Shown one piece after another: positions 1 to 8,435 of a stretch of DNA of 64,000 nt. The notes under the pieces were generated by a model. The model was not told the origin of the DNA and made no database searches. It worked only from the letters and a program-made list of their open reading frames with translations. The stretch is from positions 1 through 64,000 of the forward strand of contig CANQHN010000004.1 of the NCBI GenBank assembly GCA_947623745.1. Direction: 5' to 3'. Origin of the DNA: an uncultured Oscillospiraceae bacterium (GTDB lineage Bacteria > Bacillota > Clostridia > Oscillospirales > Oscillospiraceae). Position 1 is the first letter of the stretch. Each line of letters starts with the position of its first letter. A program made the position numbers and the translations under genes.

Positions 1-72
1 TTGGCGATTTTCGTCCGGCCGAAATTGGCTGTTTTCTCCCGGCAGAAAATGGCTAATTTCTCCCGACTCTAA
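1..72. repeat. Three imperfect tandem repeats, possible IS21-type terminus
   Basis: Three units of about 24 bp share the pattern TTGGCnnTTTTnTCCCGGC and follow one another from the window edge. Multiple terminal repeats of this kind are known at the ends of IS21-family elements, so this could be the right end of such an element lying to the left. No istA/istB gene is visible in the window, so the assignment is an inference. Confidence 0.4.
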
Positions 73-201
73 CACCACGAAACTGCGCCCATCTCCGGAA
101 CGGGAAATACCTCCTGCCACTCCGGAGACGGGCGCGTTATCTTGTTCTGTTCTGTATCATGCGGACTGAGAATCGGTCCACACAGGGCCGGTCGCCAAGT
201 C

Positions 202-894
202 CTATACGCGCTGCAGAACGATCTGCTTGCGTAGATACAGGTTGGCGACCGCCATTGTGATCTCCTCCTGGCTCTTGGCTGTCCGCATCAGCGCCGGCAT
301 GTTGTCGCAGGTGGTACCGTCATCGTCATAAAGGGCCTCCATCAGTTTTTCGCCGGTGGAGATGTCCCTGGCGCCCACCTCCGCGCACTTTACCAACTCC
401 GCCGTGGACAGAAGTTCCTGACGGGCCAGTGCCATGACTTGGGCCTCAGTTCCGCTGGGCCGGTCCCTCCGCAAGAGAACCCGCGCCTTGGAAACGGGCA
501 CGCCCCGGAGGACAGTCAGCTTCAGAAAGACCGCCAGACGCAGCAGCGGGCTCGCGGACAGCGGCGCCACGTACAGCCCGCCCAGCAAGTCATAGAGCGC
601 CTCGGAGTCCGTATCGCCGGAGCCGGACGCGGCGAGGCCCCGGGTCACCAGCCGGTACAGACAGCTCTCCAGGGTGCGCCGGGGCTGTACGCCGCACTCC
701 CAGGCCAGCGTATCATACTCCTGCTCCAGCTGGTCGAAGTCCAGCAGCCGCCAGCTGAGGGCGGTCCATACCGTCATTTCCTGCATGTCCACCGGGTATT
801 CCTCCCGGTTCACCAGAATGACCGGATAGCTCTGCCCGTCCGTGCCGACCTTACGGCGGAAATGCCCGACAGCGGTGTATAATCTTTTTCTCAT
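202..894 (-). CDS. Hypothetical protein, possible winged-helix N-terminal half
   Basis: I do not recognise this 230-residue protein. It is soluble, with no signal peptide or membrane segment. Residues about 40-85 (TVWTALSWRLLDFDQLEQEY, then a second helix-rich stretch) look like a helical winged-helix-type region, and the C-terminal half is mainly helical. The ATG is supported by GGAGGGATCGGT just upstream. It is transcribed divergently from the DUF4317 gene. Accessory gene of the ICE; function unknown. Confidence 0.6.
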   Translation of the reverse strand: MRKRLYTAVGHFRRKVGTDGQSYPVILVNREEYPVDMQEMTVWTALSWRLLDFDQLEQEYDTLAWECGVQPRRTLESCLYRLVTRGLAASGSGDTDSEALYDLLGGLYVAPLSASPLLRLAVFLKLTVLRGVPVSKARVLLRRDRPSGTEAQVMALARQELLSTAELVKCAEVGARDISTGEKLMEALYDDDGTTCDNMPALMRTAKSQEEITMAVANLYLRKQIVLQRV

Positions 895-1010
895 ACCGAT
901 CCCTCCAAATATCGTGATATATAGATGTACGAAAATCCAACTTATTTTTCAACAAAAATCTTTTTCCTGCGCTCCTGCCTTCCATACCGCCGCGCTCTGG
1001 AAGAAAATTC

Positions 1011-1039
1011 TTGGAATCTCCGGGCGTCCGTGCTATACT
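1011..1039 (+). promoter_or_regulatory. Promoter of the DUF4317 gene
   Basis: TTGGAA (-35) and TATACT (-10) are separated by 17 bp, and the -10 carries an extended TGC. It lies about 50 bp upstream of the TTG start of the DUF4317 gene. Confidence 0.6.
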
Positions 1040-1087
1040 GTTACCGTTGCCGCTGCAACGAAAACAGAATGAAGAGGGTAAAAAACC

Positions 1088-2236
1088 TTGAACAAAAAAG
1101 AGATCAGCGAATTGAGCCGCCGGTGGAAGCCGGAAAAATGCGCCGTCAGCCGGATCTACGGCTGCTATGTATCCGCCGCCGACAAGCGGATCGTGGCCGA
1201 CCTGAATGAGAGCCTTGGCCGGATGCCCCAAGATGAGGCGGAGCACTATCTGGGCCTTTTGAAGAAGGTGCTGTCCGGCGCCCAGGGACGGAACCTTGTG
1301 GATATCGTATTTTCTACAGAGCAGGTGGCGGACAGCGACGAGCACCGCCTGCTGATGGCTCTGAAAAACTCCTCCCTCCAGGACAGCGACGCCCGGCAGT
1401 CCTTCTATCAGAAGATCATCGACTGCCTGGACATGGGGGAGGAGAACTACCTAATCCTCCTTGCGCCGGACTCTTACGATGTGCCCCGCAGGGGGAAGGA
1501 CGACAGCATCCAGGAGGACGCCTCCGACGAGGTGTTTTCCTATTTCCTGTGCGCCATCTGCCCGGTGAAGGAGGGAAAGAGCAGTCTGGGCTACTTCCCG
1601 GGGGACAATGAGTTCCACTGCGCCGGTGGCCGCACGGTGGCCCCGCCGGAGCTGGGATTCCTGTTTCCGTGCTTCGACGACCGAGCCTCGAATGTCTATA
1701 ACGCCCTGTTCTACTCCCGGAAGCCGGACCAGCTCCACCAGGAGTTCATCGACGGGGTGTTCCATACGGAGCCGCCGCTGTCCTCCGTCGAACAGCGGGA
1801 AAGCTTCACAGCCGCTCTGATCGACGCACTGGGCGACCAGTGCAGTCTGGAGGTGGTCCAGACTGTACAGGAGCAGCTGGCGGAGCGGGTCAGCCGGCAC
1901 AAGGAGGAAAAGGACCCGGAGCCCCTGGCGCTTACCGCCAAGGACGTGGGGAAAATGCTCCGGCAGAGCGGCGTACAGGAGGAGCAGGCCGTCGCGTTCG
2001 AGGAACAATGCGCCGCCTCTCTGGGCGAGGGCGCGGTCCTCAACCCGGCCAATCTGATGGGCGCCGGGAAATTCGAGGTCAAGACCGCCGAGGCCACAGT
2101 GACGGTCGATCCAGCCTGCTCCTATGTAGTGGAGACCCGGGTGATCGACGGCAAGCCGTATGTCCTGATCCCCGCCGGGGCTGAGCTGGAGGTCAACGGC
2201 ATCCCTGTGCGCATTGCTGTGGAGCCGGAGGAATGA
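1088..2236 (+). CDS. DUF4317 family protein
   Basis: The 382-residue protein matches what I know of DUF4317, a family common in Clostridia and often carried on conjugative elements. The N-terminus (MNKKEISELSRRWKPEK) and the internal stretch ending in FYSRKPDQLHQEF are typical of it. It is soluble with no known catalytic motif; the C-terminal ~60 residues look like a separate beta-rich domain. Translation starts at TTG, placed by the GAGGG site about 10 nt upstream. Function unknown. Confidence 0.8.
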   Translation: MNKKEISELSRRWKPEKCAVSRIYGCYVSAADKRIVADLNESLGRMPQDEAEHYLGLLKKVLSGAQGRNLVDIVFSTEQVADSDEHRLLMALKNSSLQDSDARQSFYQKIIDCLDMGEENYLILLAPDSYDVPRRGKDDSIQEDASDEVFSYFLCAICPVKEGKSSLGYFPGDNEFHCAGGRTVAPPELGFLFPCFDDRASNVYNALFYSRKPDQLHQEFIDGVFHTEPPLSSVEQRESFTAALIDALGDQCSLEVVQTVQEQLAERVSRHKEEKDPEPLALTAKDVGKMLRQSGVQEEQAVAFEEQCAASLGEGAVLNPANLMGAGKFEVKTAEATVTVDPACSYVVETRVIDGKPYVLIPAGAELEVNGIPVRIAVEPEE

Positions 2237-2302
2237 TGCGGCACTTGCCGCCGTCCGGCGAGCAAAGGCAAACGACAGGAATAAAAAACAGGCAATCGCG
2301 GC

Positions 2303-2340
2303 TTGCAATCTGCACATAATAATGCTATAATTGTGTGCAA
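2303..2340 (+). promoter_or_regulatory. Promoter and operator of the first YefM/ParE pair
   Basis: TTGCAA and TATAAT (extended TGC) are separated by 17 bp. The inverted repeat TGCACA...TGTGCA brackets the -10 box. This is the expected layout for repression by the antitoxin itself, although that binding is inferred. Confidence 0.6.
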
Positions 2341-2354
2341 AGGAGGATGATGGT

Positions 2355-2618
2355 ATGCCGCAAATCAGACCAATCACAGATCTACGGAACACGACAGAGA
2401 TCTCGAATGTCTGCCACGCAAAGCAGGAGCCCGTTTTTATCACGAAAAACGGGTACGGCGATATGGTCATTATGAGTATTGAGACCTATGAGGCGATGCT
2501 GGAAACAGCCGCTTCCGATACCGCAATCGCGGAAGCGGAGGCCGAGTATGCGGGCGATGGGAAACTGTACGACGCGCGGGAGGCCCTCTCTTCGTTGAGG
2601 AGGAAGCACTTTGGCTAA
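2355..2618 (+). CDS. Type II antitoxin, YefM/Phd-like
   Basis: An 87-residue antitoxin that begins MPQIRPITDLR and contains VFITKNGYGDMVIMS, the DNA-binding half of YefM/Phd-type antitoxins. The family binds its own operator and wraps the cognate toxin with its C-terminal tail. I chose the ATG at 2355 because AAAGGAGG lies directly upstream; the longer track ORF would place the ribosome-binding site inside the gene. It overlaps the toxin gene by 8 nt, indicating translational coupling. The antitoxin at 44.8 kb is a close paralogue. Confidence 0.85.
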   Translation: MPQIRPITDLRNTTEISNVCHAKQEPVFITKNGYGDMVIMSIETYEAMLETAASDTAIAEAEAEYAGDGKLYDAREALSSLRRKHFG

Positions 2619-2916
2619 ACAATATAAGGTAAAGCTGATGAGCCGCGCCCTGCGCGACCTCGACGGAATTTACCGATATATTGCCCAAACCCTGCTGGAG
2701 CCGGGCACGGCGCTGGACCTGGTCAACGAAATTGAGAAGGAGATCCTGTCACTGGAACAGTTTCCAAATCGGTGCCCACTGCGCAGGACCGGCGCATACG
2801 CCAACAAAGGATACCGGCAGCTCTTTGTGAAGAACTACACAGTCATTTACCGTGTAGACGAGGCCGGGGAACAGGTCATCGTTGTTACTGTGCGGTATTC
2901 AGCGAGCCAGTTCTAA
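2611..2916 (+). CDS. Type II toxin, RelE/ParE family
   Basis: A 101-residue RelE/ParE-fold protein: YKVKLMSRALRDLDGIYRYI at the N-terminus and YRQLFVKNYTVIYRVD near residue 75 are characteristic. Members either cleave ribosome-bound mRNA (RelE) or poison gyrase (ParE); the sequence alone does not decide which. The start is TTG within the end of the antitoxin gene. It probably acts as an addiction module stabilising the ICE. Confidence 0.85.
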   Translation: MAKQYKVKLMSRALRDLDGIYRYIAQTLLEPGTALDLVNEIEKEILSLEQFPNRCPLRRTGAYANKGYRQLFVKNYTVIYRVDEAGEQVIVVTVRYSASQF

Positions 2917-2930
2917 AGAAGATTGAAGGG

Positions 2931-2965
2931 GCGTGGAACGCGGGATGATTTCCCGTGTTCCGCGC
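2931..2965. terminator. Hairpin between convergent toxin and sigma-like genes
   Basis: A 15-bp stem with a few mismatches (GCGTGGAACGCGGGA / TCCCGTGTTCCGCGC) and a 5-nt loop lies between the toxin gene and the convergent minus-strand gene. It probably terminates transcription from both sides. The U-tract is short. Confidence 0.6.
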
Positions 2966-3002
2966 TTTCCTATTTCAATGGCTATGAATGATGCCGCCGC
3001 AG

Positions 3003-3602
3003 TCAGGCTGCATCCATCTCATTTCGCACACTCGGCCCGGTTGCGGCATCCCTTCTCAATCTCTCCATCGCCCTGGCGATCCATGCTCCAACGAGATTGG
3101 GCTTTACCCCATAGAGCCGGGCGATATCGGCCCCTGTGTAGCCCTGGGCCTTCAGTTCCAGGGCCTCGATCCCCAGTCGGGCAGTACCGCTATAGGTGCG
3201 CCGGCCGTGCTCCAGGAGCTGAGCGAGATGCAGCCTATCCAATTGGCTGTCATGATCGTCAAAGGCGGCCAGATGATCCCTGGGTGCGCTGTCCTCAGCA
3301 TAGCTATCCAGGGAGATCATCGGCGCGCTGCGCCGCTTGGCTTGGATATAGCGGCAATGGTCCAGCAGATGGTTGCGGATGACCGCGGCGGCGTAGGTAG
3401 CGAACTGCGCTCCCGCACCGCTGTCATAGGATGCCGCCGCATGGCATAGGGCAACGCAGCCCTCCTGATAGAGATCATCATATCCCATACCGCAGACCGA
3501 TTCGTTGATGTCGATGCAGCGCAGGACGCAGGAGCGGACAATATCCAGGTTCTGTTCCACAATGGCCTGCTGATCCATAGTAAGTGAAACTCTTTCTTTC
3601 AT
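3003..3602 (-). CDS. Sigma-70-like RNA polymerase factor (ICE)
   Basis: About 199 residues with sigma region 2 features (YDDLYQEGCVALCHAAASYD and FATYAAAVIRNHLLDHCR) and a region-4-like helix-turn-helix near the C-terminus (GYTGADIARLYGVKPNLVGA). Region 3 and most of region 1 are absent. Such short sigma-like proteins on clostridial ICEs are thought to switch on element genes. I chose the ATG at 3602 because AAGGAGGGG precedes it; the longer track start is unsupported. It lies just downstream of the zinc-finger gene on the same strand, so the two are probably cotranscribed. Confidence 0.8.
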   Translation of the reverse strand: MKERVSLTMDQQAIVEQNLDIVRSCVLRCIDINESVCGMGYDDLYQEGCVALCHAAASYDSGAGAQFATYAAAVIRNHLLDHCRYIQAKRRSAPMISLDSYAEDSAPRDHLAAFDDHDSQLDRLHLAQLLEHGRRTYSGTARLGIEALELKAQGYTGADIARLYGVKPNLVGAWIARAMERLRRDAATGPSVRNEMDAA

Positions 3603-3618
3603 ATGCGGCCCCTCCTTC

Positions 3619-4017
3619 CTATGCCGCGAGTCCCTGCGCCCTGACAAAGCCATCGCAGAGACGGATGACCTGTTCGCAGCGGTACTCGGAAAACCGCCCG
3701 ATGTGAGCCTCCGATTCCGGCAGGCCCATCTGCACCTGAAGGTAATGATAGGCTTCCTTCTTGGTCATGCAGCCACTCTCCCAGAGCCGGTTCAAGGCAA
3801 GATGCGCTTGCCGGCGCTTGCGGCGGAGTGCCTTGTTCGCCAGGGTACCCATGGGCAGCCGGCTGTCCCGGTGGGCGGCCACATAGGCGTCGCAGGCCGG
3901 ATACCTGGCGCACACATAGACTTCCTCGCCCGGCGCGGCTATGGGGCGCACCACAGTGGCCGGACGCAGCAACGCCCGGGAGCCGCAGTACGGACATTTG
4001 ATATTGACTTGTTTCAT
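3619..4017 (-). CDS. Zinc-finger protein, DUF3268-like
   Basis: A 132-residue protein with an N-terminal CPYC...CARYPACDAYV zinc-ribbon pattern, as in DUF3268-type proteins found on conjugative elements. The rest is a basic helical region (KALRRKRRQAHLAL) suited to nucleic-acid contact. The ATG at 4017 is preceded by AAGGAAGGTGG. It is the upstream partner of the sigma-like gene. Function unknown. Confidence 0.7.
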   Translation of the reverse strand: MKQVNIKCPYCGSRALLRPATVVRPIAAPGEEVYVCARYPACDAYVAAHRDSRLPMGTLANKALRRKRRQAHLALNRLWESGCMTKKEAYHYLQVQMGLPESEAHIGRFSEYRCEQVIRLCDGFVRAQGLAA

Positions 4018-4432
4018 GATCCACCTTCCTTCTGTAAATCGCTGGTTTCTCCGCATGGCGTGATTTTATGAACAGGCGCATACGGCCCCGTGGTTCGGGC
4101 CGGCCCCGTCGCCGGACGGGCCGAGAGCCTTGCTTTGCCCCGTGCCGGCAAGAGGACATACCTCTCCGCAGGTGTGTGGAACCTATTCAGTTTTATTGAG
4201 AGCGGCCATGCGGACCGTTTTTCTCTCGCTTTATTACGCACCGCCGAAAGGCAAAATGAGCACGGTAATTTGTGAACTTTTTGTAAAAGAAGCTTGCCTT
4301 GCCCAACGCACTGCCCGCCGCAAAGCCCTTGTTGCATATGGGGATGCAGGCTGGTCGTCTCTCTGCGGAAATCGCTAAAATGATGAGAGAGAAAAATACT
4401 CTGTTCCCATGTTGAATAAAATCTTTAACGCA
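4018..4432. other. Gene-free stretch
   Basis: The short ORFs here show no convincing ribosome-binding site or family signature. It is the upstream region of the zinc-finger gene and presumably holds its promoter, but I see no clear -35/-10 pair. Confidence 0.5.
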
Positions 4433-4466
4433 AAAGAGCAGGCCCTCAAACAAGGACCTGCTCTTT
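4433..4466 (-). terminator. Terminator of the AbiE operon
   Basis: A perfect 10-bp stem (AAAGAGCAGG / CCTGCTCTTT) with a 14-nt loop lies about 90 bp past the end of abiEii. On the minus strand the stem runs into a short T-tract. Confidence 0.6.
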
Positions 4467-4554
4467 CAGAATGTAAATATATAGAGGAAAGCTGCGCTTT
4501 AAGTGATCTGAAATGCTGAAAGCAGCATTTTTCCCGTCTCTCAATGCCTTATTT

Positions 4555-5460
4555 TCAATGGGGAAGTGCGCCCTCTGCTTCGGGCGATGGCTCCTCAAAT
4601 ACAGATGGCGTTTCTACTTGTAAGCCGGCCAATATAGCTGCCTGCCGCACGGAAAGTAGAACTTTGCCCCATGAAATATCCGCCGCATAGCGGAATTTGC
4701 TTCTGTAATTTTCCCATAGTGCTGACATCTCTTTGCTGTCATGTAAATCAGTCAGGACTTTTTCTGCGTTTGCCATCAGACTAAGGCTCCCTCTCTTGCG
4801 GGATGTCGCTTCCAACGCATCGGCCAGTGTATCAGATTTTAACTCCCGGCGGTAAAGAACGAAAAGGATATAAACATCGTAGAAATCACGCATCCTGGTG
4901 TTTGCCGTCGTCCTGGCAATAATCGTTTCCAGCTTTTCGGCAAGAACCGTCTCCAAATTATAAGATAGAAGATTGACGGTCCGATCCTCAAACATCAGTT
5001 TATAAGGATATTCGATTGCGCGGGGTGTGATCACATCCCCGGTGGAAAAATCCAATTTAAGCGGCACCCTCACGCCTTCCAGGAGGGCAGTCATGCTTAC
5101 CCGAATACCTGGGTATTCCGCTTCATCCATGATGTCTGAAATGTCATTGAGCAAGAAGCTGACTCCATCGGAGAGAGGAAACGAAATGATCGCCTCAATC
5201 ATGTTCCGGACTTCATCCTGGCTGACTGTCGCACCTCGTACCGTCATATCTGTATCCATTGTGGAGCGCATGGTCGTCCCGACTAAAGAGGACACCAGCA
5301 GCCCGCCCTTTAGGATGAGCTTCTCGTGATACTCAGAAAGGGCAACGCGCTCCAGCAGCCGCTCCATCATGTAAATACGGAGCAACACTTGCGGGTCGGC
5401 CCCTTTCTCCTTTGCGAGGTTACGGATCTTATCCTTTAGCTGCCTGGCAGATGTAATCAT
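4555..5460 (-). CDS. abiEii: AbiEii nucleotidyltransferase toxin
   Basis: 301 residues of the AbiEii/DUF1814 nucleotidyltransferase family, the toxin of the type IV AbiE abortive-infection system. Visible signatures are LILKGG (residues ~46-51), the catalytic STMDTDM (~66-72), LETVLAEKLETI and the conserved RMRDFYDVYIL. The family blocks phage growth by modifying host RNA; the tRNA target is known for homologues and inferred here. The start overlaps the stop of abiEi by 4 nt. The C-terminal ~25 residues are acidic and probably disordered. Confidence 0.9.
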   Translation of the reverse strand: MITSARQLKDKIRNLAKEKGADPQVLLRIYMMERLLERVALSEYHEKLILKGGLLVSSLVGTTMRSTMDTDMTVRGATVSQDEVRNMIEAIISFPLSDGVSFLLNDISDIMDEAEYPGIRVSMTALLEGVRVPLKLDFSTGDVITPRAIEYPYKLMFEDRTVNLLSYNLETVLAEKLETIIARTTANTRMRDFYDVYILFVLYRRELKSDTLADALEATSRKRGSLSLMANAEKVLTDLHDSKEMSALWENYRSKFRYAADISWGKVLLSVRQAAILAGLQVETPSVFEEPSPEAEGALPH

Positions 5461-6050
5461 AGAAGCACCCCCATGTACTGCCTCACTAATTTTTCCACAC
5501 GGAACGGCTTTGCATATTTCATCAGGTTTTGCAGGTTCTTTTCCTTGCGCCGCGCATACTGTTTCAGCGCGTCCTGAAACACCTGTGTTTCCATCGCGCT
5601 CCGGCTCCGCAGAATATCACAGATCGTGCGCTCCATATCATATACCCTCACCTGATGGCCAAAAGCGGTGACAGCCGCTGAAAGGCCGATCTCGTACAAT
5701 TCCCTTTTTACAGTGAAAACTTTTACCCCATGAGAAGTAAGATGTTTTGGATTGTACCCGGTCTTTGCCGTAACTGTGATACGCGGAGGCTCCCTATCCG
5801 TAAGGTCATGGAAAAAGAGCGCGGTGTCATGCGAAAAGACGACCTGCGGACAGCGAAGCTGTAGCAGATATGTCTCGTCCCTCCAAGCGTCAGGTGAGAG
5901 ATACACGCCTAGCGATACACGCTCATAGCGATTCTTTGAAACAAAAGCAGCCAATGCTGTTTTGGAAATACCCGCCTTGACTGCCGCTGCAGTAGTCAGA
6001 ACGCCGCCGTCTGCCGCAGCAAGAGCGTCCAGCCGCTTTGCATCTGTCAT
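5457..6050 (-). CDS. abiEi: AbiEi antitoxin/transcriptional repressor
   Basis: A 197-residue AbiEi-type protein. The N-terminal winged helix (LTTAAAVKAGISKTALAAFV, then the ERVSLGVYLSPDAW turn) and the middle VVFSHDTALFFHDLTDREPP are characteristic of the family. AbiEi represses its own operon through inverted repeats and neutralises AbiEii. I chose the ATG at 6050, preceded by GAGGGGTGAT, over the GTG at 6065, which lies inside the operator. Coupled to abiEii by a 4-nt overlap. Confidence 0.9.
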   Translation of the reverse strand: MTDAKRLDALAAADGGVLTTAAAVKAGISKTALAAFVSKNRYERVSLGVYLSPDAWRDETYLLQLRCPQVVFSHDTALFFHDLTDREPPRITVTAKTGYNPKHLTSHGVKVFTVKRELYEIGLSAAVTAFGHQVRVYDMERTICDILRSRSAMETQVFQDALKQYARRKEKNLQNLMKYAKPFRVEKLVRQYMGVLL

Positions 6051-6064
6051 GCTATCACCCCTCA

Positions 6065-6100
6065 CGCTAATATTATAGTCGATATTAGCGTAAAAGTAAA
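6065..6100 (-). promoter_or_regulatory. AbiE promoter overlapped by a perfect inverted repeat
   Basis: On the minus strand TTTACT (6100-6095) and TATAAT (6077-6072) are 17 bp apart. The perfect 9-bp inverted repeat CGCTAATAT...ATATTAGCG (6065-6073 and 6082-6090) covers the -10 and part of the spacer. This fits autorepression by AbiEi, as known for other AbiE systems. Confidence 0.75.
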
Positions 6101-6245
6101 GAGCGGTTTTACGTCCCCGGAGGATACAAAGGCCAAGTGTGTGGTTTCCCCGCTATTCGCCGTCCCGGTCATGGAAGGCGTGCATGCCTTTGGGGAAACA
6201 CATAAATGCGGCAGCCTACTGTTGTGGGATCAGCCTGCTCGCATC

Positions 6246-8396
6246 TCATTTTCGAGTTTGCCGGTCAGCGTCCGCCAACTGTTCCGCGCACCTGCCGGCG
6301 CCGCTGCTGGTAAAGTATCGAATGGTTGTCCCGGAGCTGCGCGCCATTTCCACTACCTTATAATAATAGGAATGGGAGAGGTAGTTGGTCTGGAACCAGA
6401 TCACATCTGCCCGGCGGAACATGTCGGGGGTGATATTGGCGTCGCGCCTGACGAAGTTGACGCCGGGGAGCAGCTCGCGCATCGCCCGCTGCCAGCTATC
6501 CCGGCCGCCGAAAACCAGCGTCCGCCGCCTGACCTGATAAGGGGTCTGTCCCGCCGGCGGTTCCTCCGATTCCGGCTCCGGCTCGGATTCCAGGTTGAAT
6601 ACCAGCTCCCGCAGGTCGGCCAATTCCTGCCGCTCCTGAGCGGCTTCGGACATGGCCCGCTCCAGCCTGGCGTGCTCATCCCGGACCGCTCTGTTGGCCG
6701 TGTGCAGATCGCTCCTGGCGTCGGACAACTGCTTTTTCAGGGCCCGATATTCCTCCGCCAGCGATTCTATGGGCAGCGGGACATCAAGGCCCGCGATCTC
6801 CGCGGCGCGGCTCTCCCTTTGTCGTAATCTGGCGTCGCTGGAGAAGCATTCGAGCCGCTGGAATTCATCGGCCAGCCGCAGGTATTTCTCCCAAACCGGG
6901 GCCTCCGCGGCGGGGACTCCGGCACGGATCAGGGCCTCAGTTACCTTATCCGTCTCCGGTACGTTCCTGGGCATGATCAGCCCGGTCAGTCCATATATGA
7001 GCTGCGGCAAATTGATATCCTGGTATGGCCCTTCCGGGTCCAGGGGATGCGGCAGGATGTCGGGGCGGTATTTGGGCGAATACAAGTCAGCCTTTTTGGC
7101 GCTCACATCGGGATGTTCCATACGCTCCTCGACGTCCGCGTCACCGTCGCCGAATTCCAGTTCATATAGTCCGGGCAGACCAGGCGCCGGGACATTCCAC
7201 GGCAGTTTTACCGCGGCCGCCATCAGTACCGCCACAGCCGGAGCGTACAGCCATGGAAGTTCGCTCCCGGCCTCGATCATGTACAGGAAGGCAAAGCACA
7301 TCTCATAGGGGTCGTCCACAGTAAATCCCTCCATGATCCGGCGGATCTCCGGGGAAAATGTATCCTGCCAGGTCAGAAGGTCTTCACCCTCCAGGACCGG
7401 CAGCACACAGGCATACATCCCCATTTTATAGTGATCGACCATGACTTTATCCGCTTCGTCCTGTCTGGCATACCCCTCCTCCAGCAGACCCTTGATCTGC
7501 TCCATTTGCGGAGCGGGCAGCATATCCGGTTCCCCATTCCAAGGCCCATCCGAAAGCGCCGGGGGAACTGCCAGCGGATACTTGGGACGGTCAGCCGGTA
7601 TCAGGCCGCACTCCGGCACGACCCCGGCGTCCCGGTAGATCTGCCGGCACTCGCTGTCGATCTGCGCGACCCTTTCCCGGAGCCGGCGCTCCATACGGGT
7701 ATACTCCGCCGCGCACGCAAAGTATCGGTCCGCGAACTCCCACACCTTGTCCTCAAATTTTTTTACGGCTTGGGCAGCCAGTTCGGGACGAAGCTGGGAC
7801 ATGGCCAGGTTGAACCGCTCCCGGTTCGTTTCCGGGCCGCTCTTTTTCCCTGCGTCTGCCCATTCAACAGGACCTGCCCGACGGGCAGCCGCAGGCGTGA
7901 CCAGGCCCGCGGACCTCGCGCCTTCGCCGTCACGCTGCAGTATCAACCGGACCATCCCAAGGATGACATCGTTGTCGTAGCGGGGCTCAATGTACTCCGC
8001 CTCGTAAGGGTCAGTGTCTGCCAGCGGTATGATGCTTTCTATCATCCCGAGACTGCAGCTCTCACAGAGCGCATCCAGCAGCCAGATGGCGGCAGCTAAA
8101 GAGAGGCGGAATATGAGGTCCGCCCGATCAACGGAGCAGGTCAGCGTAGCGCAGAAGCGGGCCCATTCCAGAGGTATGTCAAGGCCGGGATACTTATCGG
8201 CATAGCGGGCACTGACAGCATCCATGTAGGAGAGGGTAGCCGCTTTCCTGCGCCGCAGGACCGCCCCGGAGAGTCCGCTGGCGGCCGGCCCATCCTCTCC
8301 GGGAAAGAGCTTGTGAGATATCTGAACAGAGCGTTTGAACTCCACTGTAACGACCTTCGATGCGGAGTCGACTTTCTTGCTTTTCTTATGTCCCAT
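6246..8396 (-). CDS. Large ICE protein with C-terminal DUF2325-like domain
   Basis: A 716-residue soluble protein. I do not recognise residues 1-~520. Residues ~540-610 form a long charged helix, probably coiled coil (AEEYRALKKQLSDARSDLHT). The last ~100 residues (TLVFGGRDSWQRAMRELLPG, then a conserved IWFQTNYLSHSYYYKVVEMA) match the DUF2325 fold, whose role is unknown. The start ATG follows AGGAGGTTGAATTC. It lies downstream of the C39-like peptidase gene on the same strand with a ~40-bp gap, so it is probably cotranscribed. Confidence 0.7.
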   Translation of the reverse strand: MGHKKSKKVDSASKVVTVEFKRSVQISHKLFPGEDGPAASGLSGAVLRRRKAATLSYMDAVSARYADKYPGLDIPLEWARFCATLTCSVDRADLIFRLSLAAAIWLLDALCESCSLGMIESIIPLADTDPYEAEYIEPRYDNDVILGMVRLILQRDGEGARSAGLVTPAAARRAGPVEWADAGKKSGPETNRERFNLAMSQLRPELAAQAVKKFEDKVWEFADRYFACAAEYTRMERRLRERVAQIDSECRQIYRDAGVVPECGLIPADRPKYPLAVPPALSDGPWNGEPDMLPAPQMEQIKGLLEEGYARQDEADKVMVDHYKMGMYACVLPVLEGEDLLTWQDTFSPEIRRIMEGFTVDDPYEMCFAFLYMIEAGSELPWLYAPAVAVLMAAAVKLPWNVPAPGLPGLYELEFGDGDADVEERMEHPDVSAKKADLYSPKYRPDILPHPLDPEGPYQDINLPQLIYGLTGLIMPRNVPETDKVTEALIRAGVPAAEAPVWEKYLRLADEFQRLECFSSDARLRQRESRAAEIAGLDVPLPIESLAEEYRALKKQLSDARSDLHTANRAVRDEHARLERAMSEAAQERQELADLRELVFNLESEPEPESEEPPAGQTPYQVRRRTLVFGGRDSWQRAMRELLPGVNFVRRDANITPDMFRRADVIWFQTNYLSHSYYYKVVEMARSSGTTIRYFTSSGAGRCAEQLADADRQTRK

Positions 8397-8435
8397 GAAT
8401 TCAACCTCCTTGTGCGGGACAGAATTTCAGGCGCT

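Noticed and set aside
439-882. 147-aa plus-strand ORF
   Set aside because: It is the mirror of the 202-894 minus-strand gene, with no family signature or ribosome-binding site.
1451-2470. 339-aa minus-strand ORF
   Set aside because: Antisense to the DUF4317 gene and the antitoxin, rich in shadow composition (Arg/Leu/Ala), with no domain.
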